A stretch of 64,000 nucleotides of DNA from Solimonas terrae (GTDB taxonomy: Bacteria; Pseudomonadota; Gammaproteobacteria; Nevskiales; Nevskiaceae): contig NZ_JAAMOW010000001.1 in NCBI RefSeq assembly GCF_011067135.1, positions 310,001-374,000 of the forward strand. The letters run 5' to 3'. A program made the translations under genes and the position numbers. The notes beneath the pieces are model-generated. The model was not told the origin of the DNA and made no database searches. It saw nothing but the letters and a program-made list of their open reading frames with translations. Shown piece by piece: positions 51,916-60,001 of this stretch (the stretch's first letter is position 1; every line of letters begins with the position of its first letter).

Positions 51916-52741
51916 AATGCACAAAAACGCCCTAACCGCTTGCTTTATAAGCTGATCGCGAAGCGTGCAGTTCCGACTTACTGCGATTCTTGTGCAGTTC
52001 GTGCAAAAGCGCCGCCTCTTTCAGGTCAAGAATCGGCACAGCTCGCGATAGGTGGCGAGCATTCTTCCCCGAACTGGCCGACGAACGGTCAAGACCGCAC
52101 AGCCCACTTGCGCAACCTGTCATCGCCGGCACCTGCCTGGCGGAAATCCTCTACCCGAGAAACTCTTCGTAGCTTTCGAAAGGCGCCGCCTTCTGCGGCG
52201 TCGGGAATTACGCGAGTTGCGCCAGTCGCGATACACCCGCGCAATGCGGCATAGCAGGCTCAGAAATCGAAGGAGCTCGATTACGAGCTGGGGGTCAAAG
52301 TGTTCCATGCGTCGACTCCGGGAATGAAGGCGACAAACATCTTTCTGTCACGACGCGTCGAAGTCGACAAATCGGCGGATTGAGTGAGCCCGCTGGGCCG
52401 CACAGGTCTCTCAAAAACACCGATGTCTGCGCGGCCAATCGGCCTTTTCACGGTACGGCTGGCCGCTCACTGCCCGGTTCGCCGAATCCTTGATATTGGC
52501 ATCGTCGTGACGAGCGCCTGAAGGCACCCTCCGCGCAATAGCAGGCTGCCACCCATTCTCTTGACTCGAGAACTCCGCTGGTTCACCGTATATGTGCGGC
52601 CACCGGCGCCGTTCCCGTTCTCAGCCAGAACCTGGCCATGGGGCAACCGGTATTCACACTAGATGAGCGCTTTCCTTTTGAGGAAACAGCCGTCGCAACG
52701 AGAACCCGAAGGCATCGTTTCCTCATCAATAGGAGCGACTC
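51916..52741. other. Gene-poor left end of the element
   Basis: 826 bp with no gene I can support firmly. Short frames occur on both strands; only the minus-strand frame 52120-52308 has a ribosome site. The sequence has lower GC than the flanks and no obvious repeats. Confidence 0.5.
52120..52308 (-). CDS. Possible small protein with amphipathic N-terminus
   Basis: 62 residues from ATG 52308 with GGAG 7 nt upstream. The first 29 residues (MEHFDPQLVIELLRFLSLLC...) look protein-like and amphipathic, but the rest is Arg/Ser-rich and may be chance sequence. It is kept only because of the ribosome site. Confidence 0.25.
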   Translation of the reverse strand: MEHFDPQLVIELLRFLSLLCRIARVYRDWRNSRNSRRRRRRRLSKATKSFSGRGFPPGRCRR

Positions 52742-53722
52742 ATGTTTGCTACTTCCTCTCCCTTTGTACGTCGTTACACCGCCCAAGCGCGCGCCGTTGC
52801 TGATGCCGTGCGGCTTGGCCACTTCCACCCCATTGCTTTTGATCAGGCAGCTGCCGAACTGATGCTGAAGATCGCGCGCGGCGGCGAGCTTCCGAATGCG
52901 CAGCAGGCTGCCCGAGTAGTCCGACGCGCAGCAGAGCTGAGCATCCCGCCGAAGCGCCTCGGCGCACAAGCTACGTTGGAATTGCTTGCGGCAGCGGACG
53001 GGTTCCGAAACTGGCCTACCCTGCGCGCCTCGCTGGAGAAATCCAGCAAACAGCAAGCGCCAGCATTGCCCACCCAGAGATCCGGGTCACCGGAATACAC
53101 TGCCTTCCGTCGTGCAGTTCTGCAGCACCGCCTACATGGTTCGGTGGATAGTCCGACTGCGTTGCAACTCGGAAACCGGCGCGCCCTGGCCAGCGGCGGG
53201 ATGAGCGGTGCTGACCTTCTGGAGTCCTTGGACGTGATCGGTCATGGCGTCAAGTTTTCGACCCTACCTGCGTCGACCGCGATTCTCATCGTAGAACTCG
53301 TTTCCGCGGCGGTTGAGGAACATCCAGCGCTCGCAGATCAGGATGCAGTCGGACTGGATCTCGCTTTAAGCCTCTCGGACTGCCTGACGCCTCAGGGGCT
53401 GTACCTCTACAGCGGCAAGGCGTGGGCGGCCGGAGAGGACGAGACCACTGATATTTCGCGCATGCGACGGCATATCTACGAGGTGGTGCGCGGCTCGGTG
53501 AACGACCATTTGGAGTCCGTGGGGAGCTTCTTTGCAATGGGACCGGTCGCGGGGTCAAAGCATCAACCGTTCAGTGATCTCGAATCGCTACACGCCCCAG
53601 TGATCGACGCTGTACGCGCAGCATTTGGCACGCAGCAGAATCGCCGGTACCGGTCCGTCGCGACGCAAACGTCTCTGAAATGGTCGCAGGCAAAGGCCGT
53701 CAATTCGACAACTCAACCTTAG
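52742..53722 (+). CDS. Hypothetical protein of the island, plus strand
   Basis: 326 residues with an AATAGGAGCG ribosome region before the ATG. The N-terminal ~95 residues are helical and end with a GFRNWPTLRASL segment also seen in plasmid- and island-borne proteins; the rest (ADLLESLDVIGHGVKF, AVGLDLALSLSDCLT) has no family I recognise. It is the only clear plus-strand gene in the element, so it is likely expressed independently. Confidence 0.65.
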   Translation: MFATSSPFVRRYTAQARAVADAVRLGHFHPIAFDQAAAELMLKIARGGELPNAQQAARVVRRAAELSIPPKRLGAQATLELLAAADGFRNWPTLRASLEKSSKQQAPALPTQRSGSPEYTAFRRAVLQHRLHGSVDSPTALQLGNRRALASGGMSGADLLESLDVIGHGVKFSTLPASTAILIVELVSAAVEEHPALADQDAVGLDLALSLSDCLTPQGLYLYSGKAWAAGEDETTDISRMRRHIYEVVRGSVNDHLESVGSFFAMGPVAGSKHQPFSDLESLHAPVIDAVRAAFGTQQNRRYRSVATQTSLKWSQAKAVNSTTQP

Positions 53723-53783
53723 CCGATTGTCGATCTGCGAATCGTGTCCGGCGCCGCAAGATGGCAGCGGCGCCGGACCACGA

Positions 53784-53999
53784 CTACCGGATCGCATCCC
53801 AATTCGGTTCCGGGATAGCGGGCTTTGGCTTGCGCTTGGTGTCGGGATTCAGCAATGCCTCAACTGCAGAATGCAGCACAACGAGGGAACCGTCTCCACG
53901 CATGGCGTACTTCAATCCGATTGCATCCAGCGCGCGCGCCTGGGCAGCGTGCTGCTTCTTGCGCGTCAGTGATTCGATTTCTTCGTCAGTCAGGAACAT
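53784..53999 (-). CDS. DUF4224-family small phage protein
   Basis: 71 residues starting MFLTDEEIESLTRKKQHAAQ, the DUF4224 pattern (MFLTdeEl..LTg.k). These proteins are usually next to phage integrases and are thought to be excisionase-like. Here it lies at the opposite end from the integrase. Confidence 0.8.
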   Translation of the reverse strand: MFLTDEEIESLTRKKQHAAQARALDAIGLKYAMRGDGSLVVLHSAVEALLNPDTKRKPKPAIPEPNWDAIR

Positions 54000-54032
54000 C
54001 TGAGCACCTCCCCATTATTTTGATTACGAAGC

Positions 54033-54290
54033 TCACGGCTCTGACGCTGACCCAGAATCCATCCCGTCTTTTAGAAACGGCGGGGCCGGAGTCTCCTTCT
54101 GCGGAAAAGCAGCCGATTTGACCGGATACGGGGGCGGCGGCGTGAACGTTCCAATCTCCGGCGGCTCGCCTTGAGCACGAACGAACAGACCTTCCACCGG
54201 CTGAGGATAGAGCTGCGCCTTCGCGACCTTCTTGGCGTGCTGAACCCGGTCCGCTTCTTCGCGCGTCTTCGGTTTGCTGTCGGTGCTCAT
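54033..54290 (-). CDS. Small proline-rich hypothetical protein
   Basis: 85 residues from ATG 54290 (GGAGTGTGGCA upstream). The N-terminus is charged (TDSKPKTREEADRVQHAKK) and the C-terminal half is Pro-rich (GTFTPPPPYPVKS). No family is recognised. It may be a phage lysis-module or virion accessory remnant, but that is a guess. The 344 bp between it and the next gene hold only a hairpin at 54561. Confidence 0.5.
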   Translation of the reverse strand: MSTDSKPKTREEADRVQHAKKVAKAQLYPQPVEGLFVRAQGEPPEIGTFTPPPPYPVKSAAFPQKETPAPPFLKDGMDSGSASEP

Positions 54291-54560
54291 TGCCACACTC
54301 CTGCATACTGAAGCCGCGCCAGATGCACCGCAGACATCGCCTGCGTCCCCTGCTCCAACGTCCAAGACGTTCGGCCTCGATGCTCGCGCGCATCGCATGA
54401 GCAAGACAACCAGCGGCGAGAGGATCGGCGCCGCCGCTGGCGCTGAACGCGGATCTCTTCCGAGTCAGGAGGTCGTGCCGCTTCAAGCGTATCGTGCGAG
54501 TCCGACTGCAGCAATGTCCGGCGAATCAGCCCAAGCCTCGAATGCGTGTGCGTACTGTTC

Positions 54561-54582
54561 CGAAACGGGTACGCCCGTTTCG
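54561..54582. repeat. 9-bp hairpin downstream of the helicase chimera
   Basis: CGAAACGGG and CCCGTTTCG surround TACG. It lies 53 nt past the stop of the helicase chimera on the minus strand. No T-run follows, so it is at most a weak terminator. Confidence 0.4.
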
Positions 54583-54634
54583 CTGGAAAGGGGCAGCCCC
54601 CACCTCGCGCGCGTACTGCTCGCTCAGGCCCGCG

Positions 54635-55684
54635 TCAGGGCACCTGAGCTGCGGGCGCCGTCTCGCTGGCATTGCCCGTGAGCGTCAATCCCAAGGCATC
54701 ACTAGCGAGCTTCCGGTTCGGCCCCTTCAGCGTGTTGAGCTTCGCCGCTAGATCCATCAGATCCGCCTGCGGCGTGGCCACCAGATACTGCGACAGCTCC
54801 TGTGGCGTCGCATGCGGTCCGGCAAGCGTGGCGTACCGGTTCACGATGTAGCGCGGGTGAGCGCCGGCGGCGACGAGCCGCTGCAGTTCCTCGACGTTCC
54901 GCCTGGTGGCGCGCTGTGCTCCTTTCCGCGCCGCTTGCCCCAGCATCGGGACGACCACGGCACCGACGGGACCGCCCGCCGTGTAGCCGGCCGATGATCC
55001 GATCGCAGCGCCAACGACATTGGTCGCGGCATGAACGGCGATCTGGTTGGCAAGTGCGGTTTTGCCGATGCTCGTGCGCGCCGCGATGCCGATCAACTCG
55101 CCCGGCCGCATGCCGCCAGTGAGCGTATCGACGGCGGGAATGCCGAACGGTACGCCGAGCTCCCGGCCAGCCCGCCGGGCGGCAATCAGCGCCTCGGCCT
55201 GCTGCTCGGTCCGGTCGATGACCTCGCGAAAGCTCAGGGCGTTCGCGGTGCCGGTCGCGAGCACGGCGTCGAGCTTGCGCGTCAGCATGGCGATGGTGTC
55301 GCTGGCCGCCTCATGCTCGGCTGCCGTCATCGCCTCATGGCAGGCCGCGACGACGGCTCTGCGGTTCGCCAGGTCACGGAGATAGTGGGCGCGATGCTCG
55401 AGATTCGCCGTGCCGGTGGCGTACTGCGCCAAGCCAACGATGTCGGCGAACATGATGCCGTCTTCGCGCCCCTTCATCGCCTCGGCGACTGCCAAGCCGT
55501 CATGTGGCTGCTCGGCGCGCGCCAGGCGAAGCAGCTCGCCGTAGATCGCTCGATGATCCTCGCGGGCGAACGCGTCATCGCCGAGCACGCCAGCGAGCTC
55601 CACCGCCATAGGCTCACCCTGCAGGCTGGCGAGCATCAGGCCGCCAAGCACATCAGCTTCCGATTCGATGCTGACAAGGCTCAT
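54635..55684 (-). CDS. DnaB-like helicase cut after Walker A and fused to an unrelated tail
   Basis: 349 residues from ATG 55684 (ATGA overlap with the upstream gene). Residues 1-110 are a DnaB N-terminal domain (DVLGGLMLASLQGEP); residues ~150-220 begin the helicase core up to Walker A (LIGIAARTSIGKTALANQIA). From about residue 221 (near 55022) the sequence changes abruptly to a small-residue hydrophobic stretch (AIGSSAGYTAGGPVGAVVVP) and a helical C-terminus, resembling the end of a phage virion or DNA-transfer protein. Walker B and the rest of the ATPase are missing, so it cannot be an active helicase. Confidence 0.75.
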   Translation of the reverse strand: MSLVSIESEADVLGGLMLASLQGEPMAVELAGVLGDDAFAREDHRAIYGELLRLARAEQPHDGLAVAEAMKGREDGIMFADIVGLAQYATGTANLEHRAHYLRDLANRRAVVAACHEAMTAAEHEAASDTIAMLTRKLDAVLATGTANALSFREVIDRTEQQAEALIAARRAGRELGVPFGIPAVDTLTGGMRPGELIGIAARTSIGKTALANQIAVHAATNVVGAAIGSSAGYTAGGPVGAVVVPMLGQAARKGAQRATRRNVEELQRLVAAGAHPRYIVNRYATLAGPHATPQELSQYLVATPQADLMDLAAKLNTLKGPNRKLASDALGLTLTGNASETAPAAQVP

Positions 55685-56562
55685 GACGGAAGCCCTTGGG
55701 CCCGAAGCACGTCCTCGGCGCTGTAGGTCGGCGCATCGTAGAAACCGCGCGGCGGCTGCCCTTCTTGCGGGGCACGTTCTGCCGCCTCGTCCTCCCACCG
55801 CCGGCCGTTGAGCCAGGTCGCCGGGTGCGGGATGTACTGCCCATTGTCGCGACGCCACTGATCCGACCGCCTGTCGCGCTCAAGGCCGGCGAGGATTGCC
55901 GGCAGCGCCTGCGTGTCGAGCCTCAGCTTCCGCCACGCGGCTTGCGCGTGGGGTTTGGAGGCTTTGCGGGGATAGGCGAGCCAGAACTCGGCGAAGCCGT
56001 CGGGCCGCGTGTCCGCCTTCCCGGCCGGCACGTCCCCCCGCCTGCGGGGGGTAAGGGGGGTATTGCTGTTATCTGCCTCTGCTTCTGCTTGGGCGACTTC
56101 GCGTGACAACCCGTGACTGTCACGCTTTGTCACGCCTTCACCGTGACATTCATCGGGCGGCGTGACAGCATGCGACTCACCGAGCGCAGCATCGCGCTGA
56201 GCTTCTCGGAGACGCCGCTGTCGTTCGGCGTCTGCTTCGCGCTTGGCCTCCTCATCGCGCATCTCGCGGTACTTGAGGTAGTTCAGCAGTCGCCAGCCGC
56301 CGTCGATGTTCTCAATGCGACGGCCTTCGTGATCGGGTGTGCGGCTGTATCGATCGGGCTGCCCGAATGTCTTGAGCGCGATCTCGCATTCTTCGAGCGT
56401 GATCCCGGCGCGGCGTGCCAAACCGGGGACGCTGGCGAACACCTCGCCTTTGCGATCCGCCATCGCGAGCATGGACACCCAGAGGATGCGCGTCGGGTAC
56501 GGCTCGCACCAGACAGTGCTTTCGGTGATGCTCGAAAACAGTTTCGTGAACGTGCGGCTCAT
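55681..56562 (-). CDS. Phage replication-initiation (O/DnaT-like) protein
   Basis: 293 residues. The N-terminal ~110 residues look like a winged helix (TRILWVSMLAMADRKGEVFA, VPGLARRAGITLEECEIAL), followed by a charged linker and a C-terminal domain (FWLAYPRKASKPHAQAAWRKL, YIPHPATWLNGRRWEDE) common in phage replication proteins that load helicase. It overlaps the helicase chimera by 4 nt, the normal order in such modules. Confidence 0.8.
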   Translation of the reverse strand: MSRTFTKLFSSITESTVWCEPYPTRILWVSMLAMADRKGEVFASVPGLARRAGITLEECEIALKTFGQPDRYSRTPDHEGRRIENIDGGWRLLNYLKYREMRDEEAKREADAERQRRLREAQRDAALGESHAVTPPDECHGEGVTKRDSHGLSREVAQAEAEADNSNTPLTPRRRGDVPAGKADTRPDGFAEFWLAYPRKASKPHAQAAWRKLRLDTQALPAILAGLERDRRSDQWRRDNGQYIPHPATWLNGRRWEDEAAERAPQEGQPPRGFYDAPTYSAEDVLRAQGLPS

Positions 56563-56563
56563 G

Positions 56564-56719
56564 TCAGACCCTGCATGCGCGCGCGATGCGCCGCATAGCC
56601 ACCTGATACTCGTCAGCCGTTGCCCGTGGGTGAGCGGCTAGCCAGGCCGACTTCAGCGACTCGAAGCGGCCATAGTCGGCGCGGACGCGGCGCCTGCGGA
56701 CGCGATTAGCGGCCTTCAT
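56564..56719 (-). CDS. Short phage protein (51 aa)
   Basis: A 51-residue basic protein (MKAANRVRRRRVRADYGRFE...) from ATG 56719 to the TGA at 56564-56566, fitting exactly between its neighbours: it overlaps the upstream stop by 14 nt and ends 1 nt before the next ATG. The ESLKSAWLAAHPRATADEYQ segment looks protein-like. The function is unknown. Confidence 0.6.
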   Translation of the reverse strand: MKAANRVRRRRVRADYGRFESLKSAWLAAHPRATADEYQVAMRRIARACRV

Positions 56720-57038
56720 AAGCCGTCTCCTTGCCCTCGGCGATCAACCGCGCGGCGTGCGCCTGGGCAAAGTGATGTGCCATCGTGAACAGGCCGACGC
56801 CGGTGCCGTACGACACGCCCGATGCCTGAATCGCTTCGCGCAGTCGACGTTTCGCGTCTTGCTCGCGATCGCGAAAGCTCTTTGGGCGAGTCGGCTGCTC
56901 AATCTCGACGTGCTCGGCCAAGTCGAGTTCATCGGCAACGCTGAGGCGTTGCATGGTGCTATGCTTTCGGCTCGAAACGCTGTCTTGAGCCGCTTGGACG
57001 TTGGCGCGTCCGGCGGCTTTTTCGCTGAGGGCGTCCAT
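56706..57038 (-). CDS. Hypothetical phage protein (110 aa)
   Basis: It starts at ATG 57038 in a TAATG overlap with the AlpA-like gene. The sequence is helical and charged (KSFRDREQDAKRRLREAIQASG, GLFTMAHHFAQAHAARLI). No family is recognised. Its place in the replication module suggests an early phage function. Confidence 0.6.
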   Translation of the reverse strand: MDALSEKAAGRANVQAAQDSVSSRKHSTMQRLSVADELDLAEHVEIEQPTRPKSFRDREQDAKRRLREAIQASGVSYGTGVGLFTMAHHFAQAHAARLIAEGKETAYEGR

Positions 57039-57415
57039 TAAGTGATCGCCTCCGCACACTGAATTCGGCGTGCCTTGCGCGCGGCAGCGCTCAGCTTCCC
57101 GAGTTCGATTCCGCGCTGCCTGTCGGCGATGCGTAGCTCGCGCTGCTCCGGCGTGTCGCGCTCCGCGATTTGACGACGAACGATCTCGCGGATTTCATCG
57201 TCGGCCGCCCCTCTCAGGCGGGCTTCGGCGATCTCGATGATTTCCGACTCAAGCCAGAACGAATTGCGGCCGTACTTGGCCGGCGGCGGCAGTAGGCCAC
57301 GAGCCACATCCAAGGAAACAGTGGAGTCACCGCGACCGAGAATGTCACCTACGTCGCGGCGGCGAACAGCGCGGAAAGCTAGGGGTCGGCACGGCCCTTC
57401 GATGATTTCGTTCAT
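57038..57415 (-). CDS. AlpA-like helix-turn-helix regulator
   Basis: About 125 residues. The RAVRRRDVGDILGRGDSTVSLDVARGLLPPP region (residues ~14-45) and the following GRNSFWLESEIIEIAEARL match the AlpA/excisionase-type MerR-like fold. The start at ATG 57415 has GAG 9 nt upstream; ATG 57448 is another option. It probably controls integrase or replication genes of the element. Confidence 0.65.
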   Translation of the reverse strand: MNEIIEGPCRPLAFRAVRRRDVGDILGRGDSTVSLDVARGLLPPPAKYGRNSFWLESEIIEIAEARLRGAADDEIREIVRRQIAERDTPEQRELRIADRQRGIELGKLSAAARKARRIQCAEAIT

Positions 57416-57476
57416 TACCGTCTCGTTGCGGGTTACGAGACGAATCATCAGGCCAACTTTTTGGCCAACTTCCCTA

Positions 57477-58133
57477 TTATTCAACCGCGAGTAACCAGCC
57501 TCCCTGTACTTCCGTGATGCGCCCCTCGCTCGATAGGGACGTAATCGCAGCTTCGCATGCGTCTGCTGTGATACCTGCGTTGGAGGCGATGAGGGCCACG
57601 TCGCTTGTAACGCAATTGTTGAGGCTGGCGAGCGACCGCATCGCTTTCAGAGTTTTTTCCTCGACTTCCGCGAAGGCATTCTCTTTAGCGGCGGGAACGA
57701 CGATCTCTTTGAACTTCTGAAACGCATTTTGAGGCGTGTTCTTTGCGCCACCTTTGTAGGATGTTCTCACGGCCTTGCCGCCGCTTAATTGCCCCCTAGC
57801 AACCTCGAGCGCCAAGAGTGCATAGCTGACGAGCTTGGGGCGGCCACGGTTCCTCGGACCAAGTTCGGCGCGGTCTTCAGGCGTTATCAATTTGTCAGCG
57901 GAATAGCTGTATTGAAGGGGGAAACCTTCTACCCCTGTAATCGGATTTTTCGTGTAGCTGCATTCCAACTCCACGCTGGCAAGATCGTGCTCGAAATCTT
58001 CTACAAGCTTATTGACGCGCGACGATTCCGCAATGAGGGCACGGACATCGTCATCGGAAAGCTCCTCGCCAGCGGCTGCCCGCTTCTTCAACTCGGCAAG
58101 GTGTGCCGCGTCGTTCGCCCTCGCCTTACTCAC
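57477..58133 (-). CDS. Hypothetical protein with C-terminal winged-helix-like end
   Basis: 218 residues. The N-terminus is charged and helical (LAELKKRAAAGEELSDDDVRALI); the C-terminal ~60 residues (LNNCVTSDVALIASNAGITADACEAAITSLSSEGRITEV) look like a winged helix. It is 40 nt downstream of the HigA-like gene. No family is recognised. Confidence 0.6.
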   Translation of the reverse strand: MSKARANDAAHLAELKKRAAAGEELSDDDVRALIAESSRVNKLVEDFEHDLASVELECSYTKNPITGVEGFPLQYSYSADKLITPEDRAELGPRNRGRPKLVSYALLALEVARGQLSGGKAVRTSYKGGAKNTPQNAFQKFKEIVVPAAKENAFAEVEEKTLKAMRSLASLNNCVTSDVALIASNAGITADACEAAITSLSSEGRITEVQGGWLLAVE

Positions 58134-58173
58134 GCGCAGTCACGGCTCTATCGGCGATCGGGCGATGAGCGGC

Positions 58174-58602
58174 TCATGGCAGGAACGCATCCGCCGTCAT
58201 CTTGAACCGCTTGGCGAGGGCGCCGATCTGACGCGCGTTGAGCTGCCGTTTGCCGGCAAGGATCTGCGAGACGACGGACTGATTGCCGATCTCTGGAAGG
58301 TCGGATTGCCGAAGGCCGTGTTCCTTCATCAGGCCGCGCAGGATTTCGCCTGGCGGCATTGCCGCGACGGGATGCACTCGGGCTTCGTATTCCTCGATCG
58401 CCGGCGTCAGCAGATCGAGCAGGGCATTCATGGGGTGCTTCGCGTTTTCGCGCTCCGGCTTGCCGCGCGTGGCGTCCATGATCGCCTCGACAATCGCAAG
58501 CGCACGGTCGTAGTCAGCCTCGGTGCGGATCGCACCGAAGCCCGCGACTTCCACGAAGCCCTTGAACCCGCGCGTGATGCGAGTCAGTTCCGCTTTGTTC
58601 AT
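58174..58602 (-). CDS. HigA-type antitoxin
   Basis: 142 residues from ATG 58602, overlapping the toxin stop as ATGA. The C-terminal half holds an XRE-type helix-turn-helix (GLRQSDLPEIGNQSVVSQIL, GKRQLNARQIGALAKRF) and the N-terminal half resembles the HigA proteins of Gram-negative bacteria. It should neutralise the toxin and repress the operon at the palindromes upstream. Confidence 0.85.
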   Translation of the reverse strand: MNKAELTRITRGFKGFVEVAGFGAIRTEADYDRALAIVEAIMDATRGKPERENAKHPMNALLDLLTPAIEEYEARVHPVAAMPPGEILRGLMKEHGLRQSDLPEIGNQSVVSQILAGKRQLNARQIGALAKRFKMTADAFLP

Positions 58603-58880
58603 GGCGCCCATTTGTCGTACTCCGCGTGTGTGAAAACGTACTTGATGAAGACCGTCTGCGAACGAAAGACCACATCACAAACGAGGCGATACTTGTTGCC
58701 GCCGACGTCGAAAACAACGTAGCCATCAACCCAATCCGACGACCCGAACAACGCCTTGAGCGTCGCGAAATCGGCGGGACTGGCCTTCTCCAAGATCGCG
58801 TGCCAGCGGGTCAGCGGTTCCTCGGCGTCAGGGTATTGATCCCAGAAAGCACGAAGCGTCCGCTTGGCGATGATGTGCAT
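58599..58880 (-). CDS. HigB-type mRNA interferase toxin
   Basis: 93 residues of the HigB_toxin family (MHIIAKRTLRAFWDQYPDAE, YVVFDVGGNKYRLVCDVVF, VFIKYVFTHAEYDKW). These cut mRNA on translating ribosomes. The toxin gene precedes the antitoxin, as is usual for higBA. It probably stabilises the element. Confidence 0.9.
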   Translation of the reverse strand: MHIIAKRTLRAFWDQYPDAEEPLTRWHAILEKASPADFATLKALFGSSDWVDGYVVFDVGGNKYRLVCDVVFRSQTVFIKYVFTHAEYDKWAP

Positions 58881-58891
58881 AGGAGAATATT

Positions 58892-58923
58892 ATTGCGGAA
58901 CGTAATAAATTGCAATACGCAAT
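58892..58923. promoter_or_regulatory. Tandem palindromic operator of the HigBA-type pair
   Basis: Two related 15-bp palindromes, ATTGCGGAACGTAAT (one mismatch) and ATTGCAATACGCAAT (perfect 5-bp arms), lie 12-43 nt before the toxin ATG. Their spacing and AT-rich setting fit autoregulation by the antitoxin. Confidence 0.6.
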
Positions 58924-58934
58924 ACAGGCGTATG

Positions 58935-58975
58935 TTCAAAAAGACCGCGCCCAGCCGGCGAAGACCGGGCGCGGT
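58935..58975 (-). terminator. Intrinsic terminator after the S24-like gene
   Basis: On the minus strand a 9-bp stem ACCGCGCCC/GGGCGCGGT is followed by CTTTTTG. It lies 9 nt after the stop at 58984 and insulates the HigBA-type promoter. Confidence 0.75.
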
Positions 58976-58983
58976 GGTGCGGA

Positions 58984-59346
58984 TCAGCGGATACTCGTCG
59001 ACCGGTAGACCGTCTCGACGTAGCCGACGACTTCGTAGCCGGCATCCTGAGCGGACAGATACGTCTCCCAGTCGCCGCGACCGGTCACGTCAATCCGCAC
59101 GCCATCGCCACAGCAGGTCATGGGGCGAGCGCCGTAGTAAACGATCTCGCCGTCCTCCTTGATGACGTAGAGATAGATTCCGCCGCCGGTCGTGACCGTC
59201 CGCCTGTCGAAGTCAGCAACAACCAAATCAGCCGGCTGGATCAGGTCGCCGCACTGGCAGTACGAACCGCTGATGAGCGTGCGGCCACAGAACGCCGGCG
59301 CGCCGATGCGTACCACTTCCGGATAGTCGTCGAGGGCGGCGCTCAT
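58984..59346 (-). CDS. S24/LexA-like peptidase-fold protein without DNA-binding domain
   Basis: 120 residues. The central part (GDLIQPADLVVADFDRRTV, GGIYLYVIKEDGEIVYYG) resembles the C-terminal domain of phage repressors and LexA. No helix-turn-helix is present and the catalytic Ser-Lys pair is not evident. It overlaps the DUF3077 gene as ATGA. The role is unknown. Confidence 0.45.
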   Translation of the reverse strand: MSAALDDYPEVVRIGAPAFCGRTLISGSYCQCGDLIQPADLVVADFDRRTVTTGGGIYLYVIKEDGEIVYYGARPMTCCGDGVRIDVTGRGDWETYLSAQDAGYEVVGYVETVYRSTSIR

Positions 59347-59657
59347 GACTGCACCTCCGCGAAGGTGTACGCCTGACAGGCATCCGTTATCGCCTTTGCG
59401 CACTCTGCCAGGAAATGCGCGGCGCACGCGTACTGTTCTGTCGAAACCGTCAGAGCCCCACCCGCGGTAAGTGCAAGGTCGCCCGCAAGATCAGAAAGAT
59501 TGCTGGCCTGCTGAAGCGCCTCGCCGATCGGAACGCCGCCATTGACGGCCAGCAGGAATTTGAAACTCTGCCCTCTGACATCACCGCAATTGACGGTCCG
59601 AAACACTTGCGCCGTCGTAACCGGCTCAGGAGTAACATTCTTCACAGCTTGCGTCAT
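59343..59657 (-). CDS. DUF3077-like small protein
   Basis: 104 residues with the segment FLLAVNGGVPIGEALQQASNLSDLAGDLAL, reminiscent of DUF3077 proteins of Pseudomonas and their phages. The function is unknown. It precedes and overlaps the S24-like gene. Confidence 0.65.
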   Translation of the reverse strand: MTQAVKNVTPEPVTTAQVFRTVNCGDVRGQSFKFLLAVNGGVPIGEALQQASNLSDLAGDLALTAGGALTVSTEQYACAAHFLAECAKAITDACQAYTFAEVQS

Positions 59658-59757
59658 GGGTTCTCTCCATGTTGCGAGTCAGGGCCGGCGACGTTCTCGT
59701 ACAACGCCACCGGCCCGCCTCAGATCCGGTGTTCCGCACCGGCACGGTTTAAAATTG

Positions 59758-59991
59758 TCAGTCTGCAGCTCGACGGATCGCGGCCGCGGCATCTTCGGCA
59801 CGCTCGCGCATGCGGCGAGCTTCGATGCGAATCACCGTGAGCACGTCGGGCGCGGCATGCGCAGCTTCGGCTTTGCGCGGAGACTCGAGCGCCGCGGCGA
59901 GCACGAGCGCCAGGGCGTCGATGCGACGGGCAACGTTGATCGCTGCGTCACAGCACACAGCGGGATCGGCGAGCGTGATTTCTTCGTTCAT
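59758..59991 (-). CDS. Small helical hypothetical protein
   Basis: 77 residues from ATG 59991 with GGGGATCGAC upstream, 10 nt after the integrase stop. It is alanine-rich and helical (CCDAAINVARRIDALALVLAAAL). No family is recognised; proteins of this kind often follow phage integrases. Confidence 0.55.
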   Translation of the reverse strand: MNEEITLADPAVCCDAAINVARRIDALALVLAAALESPRKAEAAHAAPDVLTVIRIEARRMRERAEDAAAAIRRAAD

Positions 59992-60001
59992 GTCGATCCC
60001 C

